Part shown: positions 23,306 through 31,119 of the stretch, piece by piece
Layout: each line of letters opens with the position of its first letter
Position numbering within the stretch: position 1 is the first letter of the stretch
IMG/VR virus record: IMGVR_UViG_3300006923_000018
Location: 1-64,000 of that record
From: a virus
DNA length: 64,000 bases
Strand: one strand, 5' to 3'
The notes under the pieces: generated by a model
Seen by the model: the letters and a program-made list of their open reading frames with translations, nothing else
The model's database searches: none
What the model was told of the DNA's origin: nothing
Translations under genes and position numbers: made by a program

Positions 23306-24025
23306 ATGAAAAAGCATATAGTTACTGTAATTGGTGATCACTTTTGCGTGGGTGCTCGGGATATTTGCGGATTTCCCAATCGTCTCCATGTGGAGTTCGG
23401 GAAGTCTTCCGGCCCAATGTATACAGCCGTTCTGGGGCATGGCGTGTCTGGTGGAATCCGCAAGGTGTCAGAAGAGGTGTCATCCGCCATTACAGATGCT
23501 TATTCTTATGATGCTGATGAGTATACAGCCCTGCTCTGGGTTGGTGTTGGAGATCTAAAATCAGGCGGCATCCCATTTAGCGCTTGGGAGAATATGCTAG
23601 ATCATTGCCTTTGCTCTCTCTTGGCTGCTGACATGAACGTATATGTAATCATTCATAACTGGCCTTTTGACGCTTCTTTCTTTGATAAGTCTTGGAAGAA
23701 ATGGGTTATCAAAATTAATGATATTAAAAGAAGGCTTTGTAAAAAGTACGGTATTTGGTTTATACGAGTAGACGTGGAAACAGAAGACTTTGCAGATCTT
23801 TATTCCCTTAAAGCTAAATCGTATCAATATGTCTCTCATCAAATTGCTAAAGAAGTTTGCGCCGGTTTGAAAAAACAATCCGCTTCCGAGGACAGCTTTC
23901 CAGAAGTAGTGCAGCGGCCTTCTCGTAAACGGGTTGATCCTGTTATTGAATCTAATAATAATGAGGAGCAGAACATGAACTTAGTTATTGTGGCTCCAGA
24001 TCGCGTTCGCCACGAAAGGAGATAA
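23306..24025 (+). CDS. SGNH-hydrolase-like fold, catalytic motifs degenerate
   Basis: A 239-residue protein. VTVIGDHFCVGARD resembles SGNH block I (usually GDS), LLWVGVGDLKSGG resembles block III, and the helix before the C-terminus sits where block V would be, but the nucleophilic Ser and the D-x-x-H pair are not clearly present. An acyl-esterase-like role on carbohydrate is therefore unproven. Lies in the head-connector region close to the glycosyltransferase gene. AGAGGATTTTAATATT precedes the ATG at 23306. Confidence 0.4.
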   Translation: MKKHIVTVIGDHFCVGARDICGFPNRLHVEFGKSSGPMYTAVLGHGVSGGIRKVSEEVSSAITDAYSYDADEYTALLWVGVGDLKSGGIPFSAWENMLDHCLCSLLAADMNVYVIIHNWPFDASFFDKSWKKWVIKINDIKRRLCKKYGIWFIRVDVETEDFADLYSLKAKSYQYVSHQIAKEVCAGLKKQSASEDSFPEVVQRPSRKRVDPVIESNNNEEQNMNLVIVAPDRVRHERR

Positions 24026-24026
24026 A

Positions 24027-24497
24027 ATGCGTCCTTCAGTTCTAATAGTTTGTGACAGCATGGATCATGCTTTGTTCAACGACTTGGTATACAAGAAAGA
24101 CTTGTGCATTGTTGGAGAGTGCCCAAAGGAGGGCGCTCCTAAGAAGTACGGCAATACTCCAATCACACTCTTAGATCATAGTGAATTAAATAATTTTAGT
24201 TGGATGAGCGTGGTGAGCGGCAGTTCAGATGGATGCGTTAAACTCCTGAAAGATACTTCTAATCTTACTCATGTAGTAGTGGTGGTAGTGGCTGGCGTTG
24301 CTAGTCCTGCTCTTAAAAAGCTATGCGATAAGGCTCTTTTAATAGAAGTTCATCCTGGCTATTTTGGGATTGTGTCTGCTGAGAATAATACATATGCGCT
24401 AGAGGTGATTGCAGATGGAAAGTCCCCGAAGGCTCCAGCCAAGGCACCTAAACCCGCGAAGGCTCCAGAGCCTGCCCCAGCACCGCCCGCGTCATGA
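24027..24497 (+). CDS. Hypothetical protein with a Lys/Pro/Ala tail
   Basis: A 156-residue protein with Rossmann-like alternation (VLIVCDSMDHALF, HVVVVVVAGVASPALKKL) and a disordered C-terminus (KAPAKAPKPAKAPEPAPAPP). AAAGGAGATAAA precedes the ATG, two bases from the previous stop. The fold could bind a nucleotide sugar or cofactor, which would fit the nearby glycosyltransferase, but no motif proves it. Confidence 0.55.
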   Translation: MRPSVLIVCDSMDHALFNDLVYKKDLCIVGECPKEGAPKKYGNTPITLLDHSELNNFSWMSVVSGSSDGCVKLLKDTSNLTHVVVVVVAGVASPALKKLCDKALLIEVHPGYFGIVSAENNTYALEVIADGKSPKAPAKAPKPAKAPEPAPAPPAS

Positions 24498-25129
24498 TTA
24501 TAAGTAGCGCACAGCGTCGGTTTACAATCATGCGCCTAACAGCGTTTGTTTTGGATGAGATTACATCTAAGGCAACAATGAGTGCAGATCGTCAGCCTGT
24601 CCGTGAATCAATCTTTCAGGTTCGTGTTCATAGCGGCACAACCAATTCCGGCACTGTCCAAATAACCGGATTAGACATAGACGGTAACTCTATCAATGAA
24701 ACTCTTACGTTTACTACAGCTGGCTATAAGCAAACCTCTAAGCGTTATGTAAGTATTAGCGCGGACGGTATTGTAACTACTGGCCTAGCGGATGAGGCGG
24801 CAGTTCCAAATATTGCAATCAAGGCTCTTGGTCCTGATGGTTCTATTCAGAACATATCGTACATAGTAACGAAGGGCTGGCCTGCGATCATGGATAGGAG
24901 TCGTCCTTCTCGTGCTGATTGGAAGGGTGAGATCCCAGGTTCAATGGAAGAGGAGCCAGTCTTCATTATGCTTCAGTGGACTGAAAACTTCTTCCCACGC
25001 GAAGGCGATATTTTTATAGATGATGATACTGCTGAGCAGTTTATTTTAACAGGAACCCCTCTGCTAGAGGGCTACGGTAGAGTTAGTCATTATGCAATCT
25101 GGGCGCAGAGGCGTCAGGGATCTGTATAA
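24494..25129 (+). CDS. Hypothetical beta-rich virion protein
   Basis: A 211-residue protein rich in Thr, Gly and Ile with strand periodicity (SGTVQITGLDIDGNSINETL). The first half resembles an immunoglobulin-like or decoration beta sandwich. The ATG at 24494 overlaps the previous stop; an ATG at 24530 is also possible. Position between head connectors and tail completion genes suggests a capsid decoration or neck protein. Confidence 0.55.
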   Translation: MIISSAQRRFTIMRLTAFVLDEITSKATMSADRQPVRESIFQVRVHSGTTNSGTVQITGLDIDGNSINETLTFTTAGYKQTSKRYVSISADGIVTTGLADEAAVPNIAIKALGPDGSIQNISYIVTKGWPAIMDRSRPSRADWKGEIPGSMEEEPVFIMLQWTENFFPREGDIFIDDDTAEQFILTGTPLLEGYGRVSHYAIWAQRRQGSV

Positions 25130-25163
25130 ACCTTTACTTCATATTTAAATAATTGGAGGTCGT

Positions 25164-28058
25164 ATGCTTGCTATGCGCGGCAAGATTGCGAATGATAAGA
25201 AGCATGATGCGTTAGTAGTTATCCCGACTATTGGCGTTCCCGAGCCCTTCCTTGGTTTTTATAAAAACTTTATTGATTCTCTTAGTCTTAAGGCAAAGAT
25301 TGTAATTTCTATAAACCCTGTAGAGAAGTCTCATGCGGACTTGTCTATTAAGTTAATCAATTCTGTTAATCTACCTGATGGATGCTCTTTGATTATTGAG
25401 CGTGCTGACGGCCCGATAGGTTTTGGTGCGGCTATAAATGCAGGTTTGATTAGAGGAATAAAAGAGGGCGGCCTTCCCAAGTATGTCATTACGGTGAATG
25501 ATGATCTAGTGCTCGCCTCTGGCTGGGACACTGGATTGATTCGCGGTCTTGAGGCAAAGTCCTTTTGCTCTCCTGTTGAGCTTCCTGATTCAGACACCCT
25601 CCTGCGTACCAAGTACGATATTTCTCATATCAATAAGATTGGTCTTGTAGGTCCAGTTACAGATTACGCTGGAGGGATGCAGCAAGTTATAAACAGGAAA
25701 GACCTGGGCTCTAAGAGTTATGCGGACTTTGCTAAGGAGTGGTCCGAGACTCCATTTAATAAAAATGTTCTGATGAGCACTAATCTTGTAGTTGGCCTGT
25801 GTTGCGGGATGAAGCGTGCTTTTATTAAAGACATGCTTTTAGACAACGGCGAATCCTACATTGGTATTTACGATGAGGATTCATTTCCTATCGGCGGGTA
25901 CGAAGACAATGATCTTTGTGTGCGTGCTTCATTAGCTGGGTGGGGAGTTGGCCTTGCGTGGGATGTTTTTGTTGGGCACCTGGGCTCACAAACTTTGAAT
26001 CGATACTTTCCAGATCATCTTCGAGGACGCAAGAATCAGTCGAATTATTACGAGAAGTGGAAAGATATAACTTACAGAAAAGCTAAAAATAAGCTTGTAA
26101 GTGTTTACCGGATAAAGATTTCAACAGTAAACGATCTAATGATGTTGAAGCAAAGCCTGTTGCGCCATTCAGAGATTGTGGACGGTCACGCGATCCTTCT
26201 CACGAATAATCCATTAGATATTATTGATGCTGCTGATTGGGCCGCTTCTGGTGCATCTCTTGATGCTAGAGATCATCAGTTGCTTCATGATTCCAGTAAT
26301 AAGGGTGCCCCTGGTGTTGCCAAGGCATTCAGGTCTTGGGTTCTCGACATTACCAATCAAGATCCCGAGGTCAAAGTTGAGGTATGGCAAAAAGGGTTTA
26401 ATGAGCGGGATGAGCGGAACAGAGCCATCGATATTGCAGAATCCATGAGTCCAGACTGGTGCATATCTATCGATCATGACGAGATTCTAGAAGACCGAAT
26501 TACTAGAGGACACCTTGAACGGTATATGCGTCATCCTGACCCGCTGGTCTCAACTTGGGAACTGGGATGGCTGAACCATTGGGATAGTCCACGTATGTGC
26601 CGCATAGACGGTCCCTGGGGAGACAAGGGGGAGTTCAGAGGGGGGATGCGGGGGTCTAGGCTGTGGCGCGTTCTGAACGGGCAAGAATCGCGAATTCTAA
26701 GCGGGGGTGAAGATGGTCTTCATTGTGGGAATATTCCTCCCTTCTTTCCATCATCTGTTCGCAAGTCCGGTGCGCGATTTAGGCACTTTGGATATTTGAA
26801 GGCAGAAGATCGGTTTAGAAAATATCAGTTTTATCGCAAGCTAGATCCCAATCCCTCCATTTCTGAAGTCGGCGCCCACGATTATAGCCATCTAATTAAT
26901 GAAGAAAAAATGATGATGCGTGTCTACAATCCAACAAACGGTATTGGGCTCCATATGCTAGTATATGAGAAAGAGGAGCCCACCAATATCGCGGCACTCC
27001 TCAACGAGTTGCACGGGATGATGGACCAGATTGTACTGGTGTGGACTGGAGAATGGAATGATGAGGACAAATTTTGGTCTGTTGCTGGGCTCGACGCCCC
27101 ATCCATAGAGGCATGGCCCGCAACGGGACCAAGCCGGGAGTTGGCTCATTACGCGCAAGCACATAACGCTGCCATTATTCATCATCCTCTCGAAAATAAT
27201 ATCGCGCAAGCACGGAATGCTGGCATCAATTACTTAAATCAATTTCATAAAAATGGACTCGGATGGGCTTTATTTCTAGATCCCGATGAGACCTTTTTAG
27301 ATATGCACGATACTGTTACAGCTATGCGCGAGATGGCCCTATCTACTGATGCGTGGGGGTGGCTCTTTAAGTATAGAAATCTTCTACCGGGTGGCGGATC
27401 TTCATCTTCTGAAAGTGTACGCATGGTCAAGCTGGATTCAGCCAAGATTATGCAGATGAACGGAAGAGTTCATGAATCATTTGGGCATTCAATTAAGCGT
27501 CTTCAAGATCTGGGCATTCACCCATCCTTCCAATACGCGCCGTTCTATTCAATCAATGATGGATTAAATCGGACACCAGAACAGAACGCGGCAAAGGTAA
27601 ATCTTTATCGTGGTCTACTGATTGAGGAGCTTGAAGCTAATCCGCTTCAGCCTGGTCCGTGGGTTTCACTGGGACTGCAATACAATAATGACGGAAACCC
27701 CGAAATGGCTAAAGAGTGTTACGAGCGAGCGGTCATTTGCGCCGGGACCAGCTTTTTGCCATTTATGGAGTTGGCACTTTATCATCTTCGTGTTGGGAAA
27801 TCATTACTGAAAGAGGTAGTAACTCGCACAGTAAGTCATCACGATGCCCACAATATTGCTGTGAAGGGCATTGAGATTTTAGACAAGCTGGCCCCAGGGC
27901 AACCCTATATAGAAACTGGTGGCCCTATTGCAAAGGATGCGCTGCTTCCTGATTTTCCATTCAGTGAGTTGATCGATAATATCGAAGAGTCTCAAAACAA
28001 CTCGATAAACGAGAGCGAATCCTTTACCATAGAGGAAGGGGCCGGGCTCCGCGTATGA
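25164..28058 (+). CDS. Three-domain GT-A glycosyltransferase with TPR-like C-terminus
   Basis: A 964-residue protein with three GT2-like domains. Domain 1 (about 10-300) has LVVIPTIG and the metal-binding VNDD (111-114) with a GGYEDNDLCVRA acceptor motif; domain 2 (about 310-600) has ISIDHDE (about 434-440); domain 3 (about 610-820) has NIAQARNAGI and LFLDPDE (about 702-708). Residues 830-920 look like TPR repeats (WVSLGLQYNNDGNPEMAKECYERAV). It presumably transfers sugars to a protein, lipid or DNA-linked acceptor; the acceptor is unknown. GGAGGTCGT precedes the ATG. It sits inside the structural module, between head-connector and tail-completion genes. Confidence 0.85.
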   Translation: MLAMRGKIANDKKHDALVVIPTIGVPEPFLGFYKNFIDSLSLKAKIVISINPVEKSHADLSIKLINSVNLPDGCSLIIERADGPIGFGAAINAGLIRGIKEGGLPKYVITVNDDLVLASGWDTGLIRGLEAKSFCSPVELPDSDTLLRTKYDISHINKIGLVGPVTDYAGGMQQVINRKDLGSKSYADFAKEWSETPFNKNVLMSTNLVVGLCCGMKRAFIKDMLLDNGESYIGIYDEDSFPIGGYEDNDLCVRASLAGWGVGLAWDVFVGHLGSQTLNRYFPDHLRGRKNQSNYYEKWKDITYRKAKNKLVSVYRIKISTVNDLMMLKQSLLRHSEIVDGHAILLTNNPLDIIDAADWAASGASLDARDHQLLHDSSNKGAPGVAKAFRSWVLDITNQDPEVKVEVWQKGFNERDERNRAIDIAESMSPDWCISIDHDEILEDRITRGHLERYMRHPDPLVSTWELGWLNHWDSPRMCRIDGPWGDKGEFRGGMRGSRLWRVLNGQESRILSGGEDGLHCGNIPPFFPSSVRKSGARFRHFGYLKAEDRFRKYQFYRKLDPNPSISEVGAHDYSHLINEEKMMMRVYNPTNGIGLHMLVYEKEEPTNIAALLNELHGMMDQIVLVWTGEWNDEDKFWSVAGLDAPSIEAWPATGPSRELAHYAQAHNAAIIHHPLENNIAQARNAGINYLNQFHKNGLGWALFLDPDETFLDMHDTVTAMREMALSTDAWGWLFKYRNLLPGGGSSSSESVRMVKLDSAKIMQMNGRVHESFGHSIKRLQDLGIHPSFQYAPFYSINDGLNRTPEQNAAKVNLYRGLLIEELEANPLQPGPWVSLGLQYNNDGNPEMAKECYERAVICAGTSFLPFMELALYHLRVGKSLLKEVVTRTVSHHDAHNIAVKGIEILDKLAPGQPYIETGGPIAKDALLPDFPFSELIDNIEESQNNSINESESFTIEEGAGLRV

Positions 28059-28065
28059 GGTAGTT

Positions 28066-28578
28066 ATGTCGATGTCAGTGGATGCCGGTAGTCTAAAGGT
28101 CATAATCTTTAGACTAGACGGCAAGAAGCGCGGCATTAAAAAGGCAAGCCTAATTGCTCTAGAGCGAATGGGTAAGATTCTCCATGCGCGTATTCTAGAG
28201 AATATGTCATACAAGGATCATTCATTATCTGATTTAGCCAGGTTAGATCATCCTTATGCAAAGCAACGTTATGGTGGAATTCAAATCCATAAGCAGAAGC
28301 CCTACGTCGTTCATCAGCAGGGAACACACAACAGCCTAAATCTGAACACTGCTCTTACTGGAAAGTTAATTAAAAGCCGGTATACATATGAGATTAAACT
28401 AGACCACAAGAAAGCCCCATATGCAAAATGGGTTATTTATGGAACTAAGGTAATGTTCGGGCGTAGTGTATTATGGCAAACCGGCGCTGAGAAATCTACT
28501 AGGCGAAAAATGATGAAGGAAGCCATTAAGGTTGTTGGTGCAGAGACAAGATTAAAAGCTGGCATTCGGTTCATATAG
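28066..28578 (+). CDS. HK97 gp10-like tail-completion protein
   Basis: A 170-residue protein with a helical start (LIALERMGKILHARILENM) and a beta-rich basic remainder, the pattern of HK97-gp10-like neck proteins. It precedes the tail terminator, the expected gene order. GAGGTAGTT precedes the ATG. Confidence 0.65.
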   Translation: MSMSVDAGSLKVIIFRLDGKKRGIKKASLIALERMGKILHARILENMSYKDHSLSDLARLDHPYAKQRYGGIQIHKQKPYVVHQQGTHNSLNLNTALTGKLIKSRYTYEIKLDHKKAPYAKWVIYGTKVMFGRSVLWQTGAEKSTRRKMMKEAIKVVGAETRLKAGIRFI

Positions 28579-28586
28579 GAGGACTT

Positions 28587-29000
28587 TTGGCAAATTCAAT
28601 GTTGGACATCTTGCAGATTATACGCGGTCTGCTTTTTGCTGATAGCACCATTACTGGAATGGTTGGTGATGCGATCTATACTTCTCATATTCTTGATGCT
28701 GATGCTGGAACGGCGCCTCTCCCTGCGTATATTATTTCTCTTGATAATGGTACATCAATGTATAATGGACAGGTTCAGTTTCAGGATATTGAGGCTTACG
28801 GTTATTCGCGCATAAGTGCAGCCGAAGCCATGTCCGTTTATCAGGCTGGGTATAATGTTCTCCAGGCTAGTCGTCTCACGCTGGATAATGTTTCAGCCAA
28901 GGGATATATCTACGAAATCAATCGTCCCGATTCAGGTTATAACGATCGGATTAAAGCATGGTTTGTCCGTGGTCGATTCCATGCAGTAACGGCAGGATAA
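28587..29000 (+). CDS. Tail terminator protein
   Basis: A 137-residue protein matching tail-terminator size and gene order (after gp10-like, before tail tube). The N-terminal helix (LDILQIIRGLLFADSTI) and the strand YIYEINRPDSGYND fit gpU/gp17-like proteins, which cap the tail tube and join it to the neck. The TTG at 28587 has GGAGG four bases upstream and is favoured over the ATG at 28599. Confidence 0.65.
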   Translation: MANSMLDILQIIRGLLFADSTITGMVGDAIYTSHILDADAGTAPLPAYIISLDNGTSMYNGQVQFQDIEAYGYSRISAAEAMSVYQAGYNVLQASRLTLDNVSAKGYIYEINRPDSGYNDRIKAWFVRGRFHAVTAG

Positions 29001-29200
29001 TGGAAACTCAGAGCAGTAAACCTTTTAGCGCTACGAATGGTATCTCAACTGATATTTATTGTTGCGGAGAGCCCATCTATAAATTGCGGGCTGGGTTGCG
29101 TATTCTTACTCAGCGATGCACGGCTTTGCCGGATACTTATTTAGATGTAAAGTGTCCCAAGTGTAATAAACGAACCAAGCTGAGAGTTGGTAAAGAGTAG
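29000..29200 (+). CDS. Small Com-like zinc-ribbon protein, first copy
   Basis: A 66-residue protein with a CC pair (residues 21-22) and CPKC (51-54): IYCCGEPIYKLRAG then LDVKCPKCNKRTKLRV. The layout resembles the Com translational activator of phage Mu mom. The ATG overlaps the tail-terminator stop by one base (TAATG). Confidence 0.5.
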   Translation: METQSSKPFSATNGISTDIYCCGEPIYKLRAGLRILTQRCTALPDTYLDVKCPKCNKRTKLRVGKE

Positions 29201-29206
29201 GAATTT

Positions 29207-29569
29207 ATGAGTGTAGAAGATCGGCTAGCCAAGATAGAACGTCACATGCGCGGGATGGATGAGGAGATCAACACTATCTCTTCAATGGTTTCTGCGCCCA
29301 AGTCGGAAGAGCCCCCACCTCATCGCGGCGCTGCGAATCCAGATCAGATCTGGGCCTGCAAGAAGTGCAGTTCACGTCTAGGCTTTTATGATCCGGTAAC
29401 TGATCTATTACGGATTCGGTATAAGGATTTTGTAACGTTTATGCACATTGGTGTTGGTGGATTTGTTCAGGTTTTATGTAGATCTTGCTCCGAAATGAAT
29501 ACGGCTGAATACGAAGGGCGAAGTGAAAATTCATCGCCTGTACCGGAATTGGTTAAACAGTCGGGCTAG
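29207..29569 (+). CDS. Com-like zinc-ribbon protein with coiled-coil N-terminus, second copy
   Basis: A 120-residue protein. Residues 1-30 are a coiled coil (VEDRLAKIERHMRGMDEEI); residues about 48-100 form a ribbon IWACKKCSSRLGFYD then FVQVLCRSCSEMNT, closely like Com, which binds mRNA and activates translation of mom in Mu. No mom-like gene is identified nearby. It lies between tail terminator and tail tube. Confidence 0.6.
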   Translation: MSVEDRLAKIERHMRGMDEEINTISSMVSAPKSEEPPPHRGAANPDQIWACKKCSSRLGFYDPVTDLLRIRYKDFVTFMHIGVGGFVQVLCRSCSEMNTAEYEGRSENSSPVPELVKQSG

Positions 29570-29651
29570 CATCCATTTCCAAACCATGCTATCTTTTCTG
29601 AAGACGCCAGCCAGGTGCTTACCTCTAATTATGAATTAAGGAGACAAGAGC

Positions 29652-30212
29652 ATGCCTCTTAATATACCTACTGGCACAACAAACGACATTTCATTTGGTC
29701 CAGCGCGACTCTTCATCAAGCCCTGGGCTGCTGCGGCCATGGGAACCCCAGACACTGACGTAGGTTACATCAGTGAGGATGGCGTTAGTGTTGAAATTAC
29801 TAGCGAGATGAAAGATATTGTTCAGGGCAATCCTAAGCTTATTGAATATACTTTCAGCCAAACTCAGGGAGTTTCAGTCACTCTAAGCTCGATTGAGTGG
29901 GATTTTAATAATCTTGTCTATGCGCTCGGCGCTGGCGTTACTGCAAACGGTGCTACACTCAAGTATTCTTTTGGTGGAGATCCCCTTGTAAGTTCCGTAG
30001 CGCTCAACATTGAGCACCAGATGGCGGTTACTGGTAATACACTTAATCTTTATGTGTGGAAGGCCGTCAGTGAATCTGGAGTGAGCTTCCCGTTTGGCGC
30101 TGACGAGCATACATTTGAATACAAATGGAAAGCTCAGCGTGCGGACACTGATTGGGGTGGCACCGCCTTGACTTACGAAAAGCAACTGATTCAGATTTTA
30201 CGATCTAGCTAA
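29652..30212 (+). CDS. Major tail tube protein
   Basis: A 186-residue strand-rich protein with repeated TVTL-like periodicity (VSVTLSSIEWDFNNLVYALG), size and place typical of the siphovirus tube subunit. AAGGAGACAAGAGC precedes the ATG. Codon use is more C-ending, as in the major capsid gene. There is no sheath gene, so the tail is non-contractile. Confidence 0.78.
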   Translation: MPLNIPTGTTNDISFGPARLFIKPWAAAAMGTPDTDVGYISEDGVSVEITSEMKDIVQGNPKLIEYTFSQTQGVSVTLSSIEWDFNNLVYALGAGVTANGATLKYSFGGDPLVSSVALNIEHQMAVTGNTLNLYVWKAVSESGVSFPFGADEHTFEYKWKAQRADTDWGGTALTYEKQLIQILRSS

Positions 30213-30288
30213 TCGTTTAGTTTAATCTGGAAGCCTTGTTGGGCTCGTGATATGGTAATAATGCCTAACGATGCCCAAGGAGGTACAG

Positions 30289-30801
30289 GTGCAAGAAGAA
30301 ACAACTAAGATAGATGAAGTTAGCAATCCAGGGTTAGATCTTACTCAGATGCTGGATACTTTAGTCCCCCCAAAAACGGTTACTGTAGTTGATGTGTTTG
30401 GAAATGAGTATGAGACCACTTCGGTCTGCTCAGCAAGATCACAGATTCGGATACTGAGAAAGTTTGAAGAATTGCAGACATTGCCCGCTATTGCAGAGCA
30501 ACTCGGAGACGATATTGCTATTGGCGATGCGGGATCGATCGCTGCCCTCATTGTAAAGGTAGCGTCTGACCCTCAAGTGCTTGGTGGAATTGCCTCAGCT
30601 TTTGAGATTGGTCATCCAAAGACTTACAGTCTTGCTGTTAAAGCTGCTAAGAAGCAAGGATTAAAAGAAATTGAAGATGCTGCGGATTTATTTCCGATTG
30701 AGGAGTTGGTTGCTGCCGTCCTCCCTTTGTTCATGCGTCTGTTACGCAAGAGCGCGACAGCGATAAACGCCCTAACGGGAGCGACGACCCCAGTAGCGTA
30801 G
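30289..30801 (+). CDS. Tail assembly chaperone, first
   Basis: A 170-residue helical, acidic protein between tail tube and tape measure, the constant place of the G/GT chaperones. AAGGAGGT stands four bases before the GTG at 30289, better than the ATG at 30271. A G/GT-type frameshift to the next ORF is possible, because the -1 frame is open upstream of 30813, but I could not find a clear slippery heptamer. Confidence 0.65.
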   Translation: MQEETTKIDEVSNPGLDLTQMLDTLVPPKTVTVVDVFGNEYETTSVCSARSQIRILRKFEELQTLPAIAEQLGDDIAIGDAGSIAALIVKVASDPQVLGGIASAFEIGHPKTYSLAVKAAKKQGLKEIEDAADLFPIEELVAAVLPLFMRLLRKSATAINALTGATTPVA

Positions 30802-30812
30802 AGGGGTTAAAA

Positions 30813-31106
30813 ATGATCCTTGGCGCATTATTGGCGTCTGGTCATTCTCTAGATCAAATCCTTGACATGTCATGGGATCAAATTGGTTTAATGGGGGAGT
30901 GCGTTTTAATACATAAGTATGAAATGCTTAATTCCCTCATTGAACCTGTAATGGTTTCTATGGGTGGTAAGTATAAATCGGGTAAAGTTAATCGTAAAAG
31001 TAGAAAACAGAAAACCAATAAGTCAAAACTTACGCCTAAGCAGCGTGAAGAGTTATTGATTCATCAATTTGCGAGCGCGGGAATCCCGATCGGTGTAAAA
31101 TCGTGA
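30813..31106 (+). CDS. Tail assembly chaperone, second
   Basis: A 97-residue protein: a helical N-terminus (LLASGHSLDQILDMSWDQIG) in the style of T-domain chaperones, then a Lys-rich linker (GKVNRKSRKQKTNKSKL). It has its own ATG after GGGGTTAAAA. Such proteins coat the tape measure during tail assembly. Confidence 0.65.
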   Translation: MILGALLASGHSLDQILDMSWDQIGLMGECVLIHKYEMLNSLIEPVMVSMGGKYKSGKVNRKSRKQKTNKSKLTPKQREELLIHQFASAGIPIGVKS

Positions 31107-31119
31107 CTGGAGAATTTGA

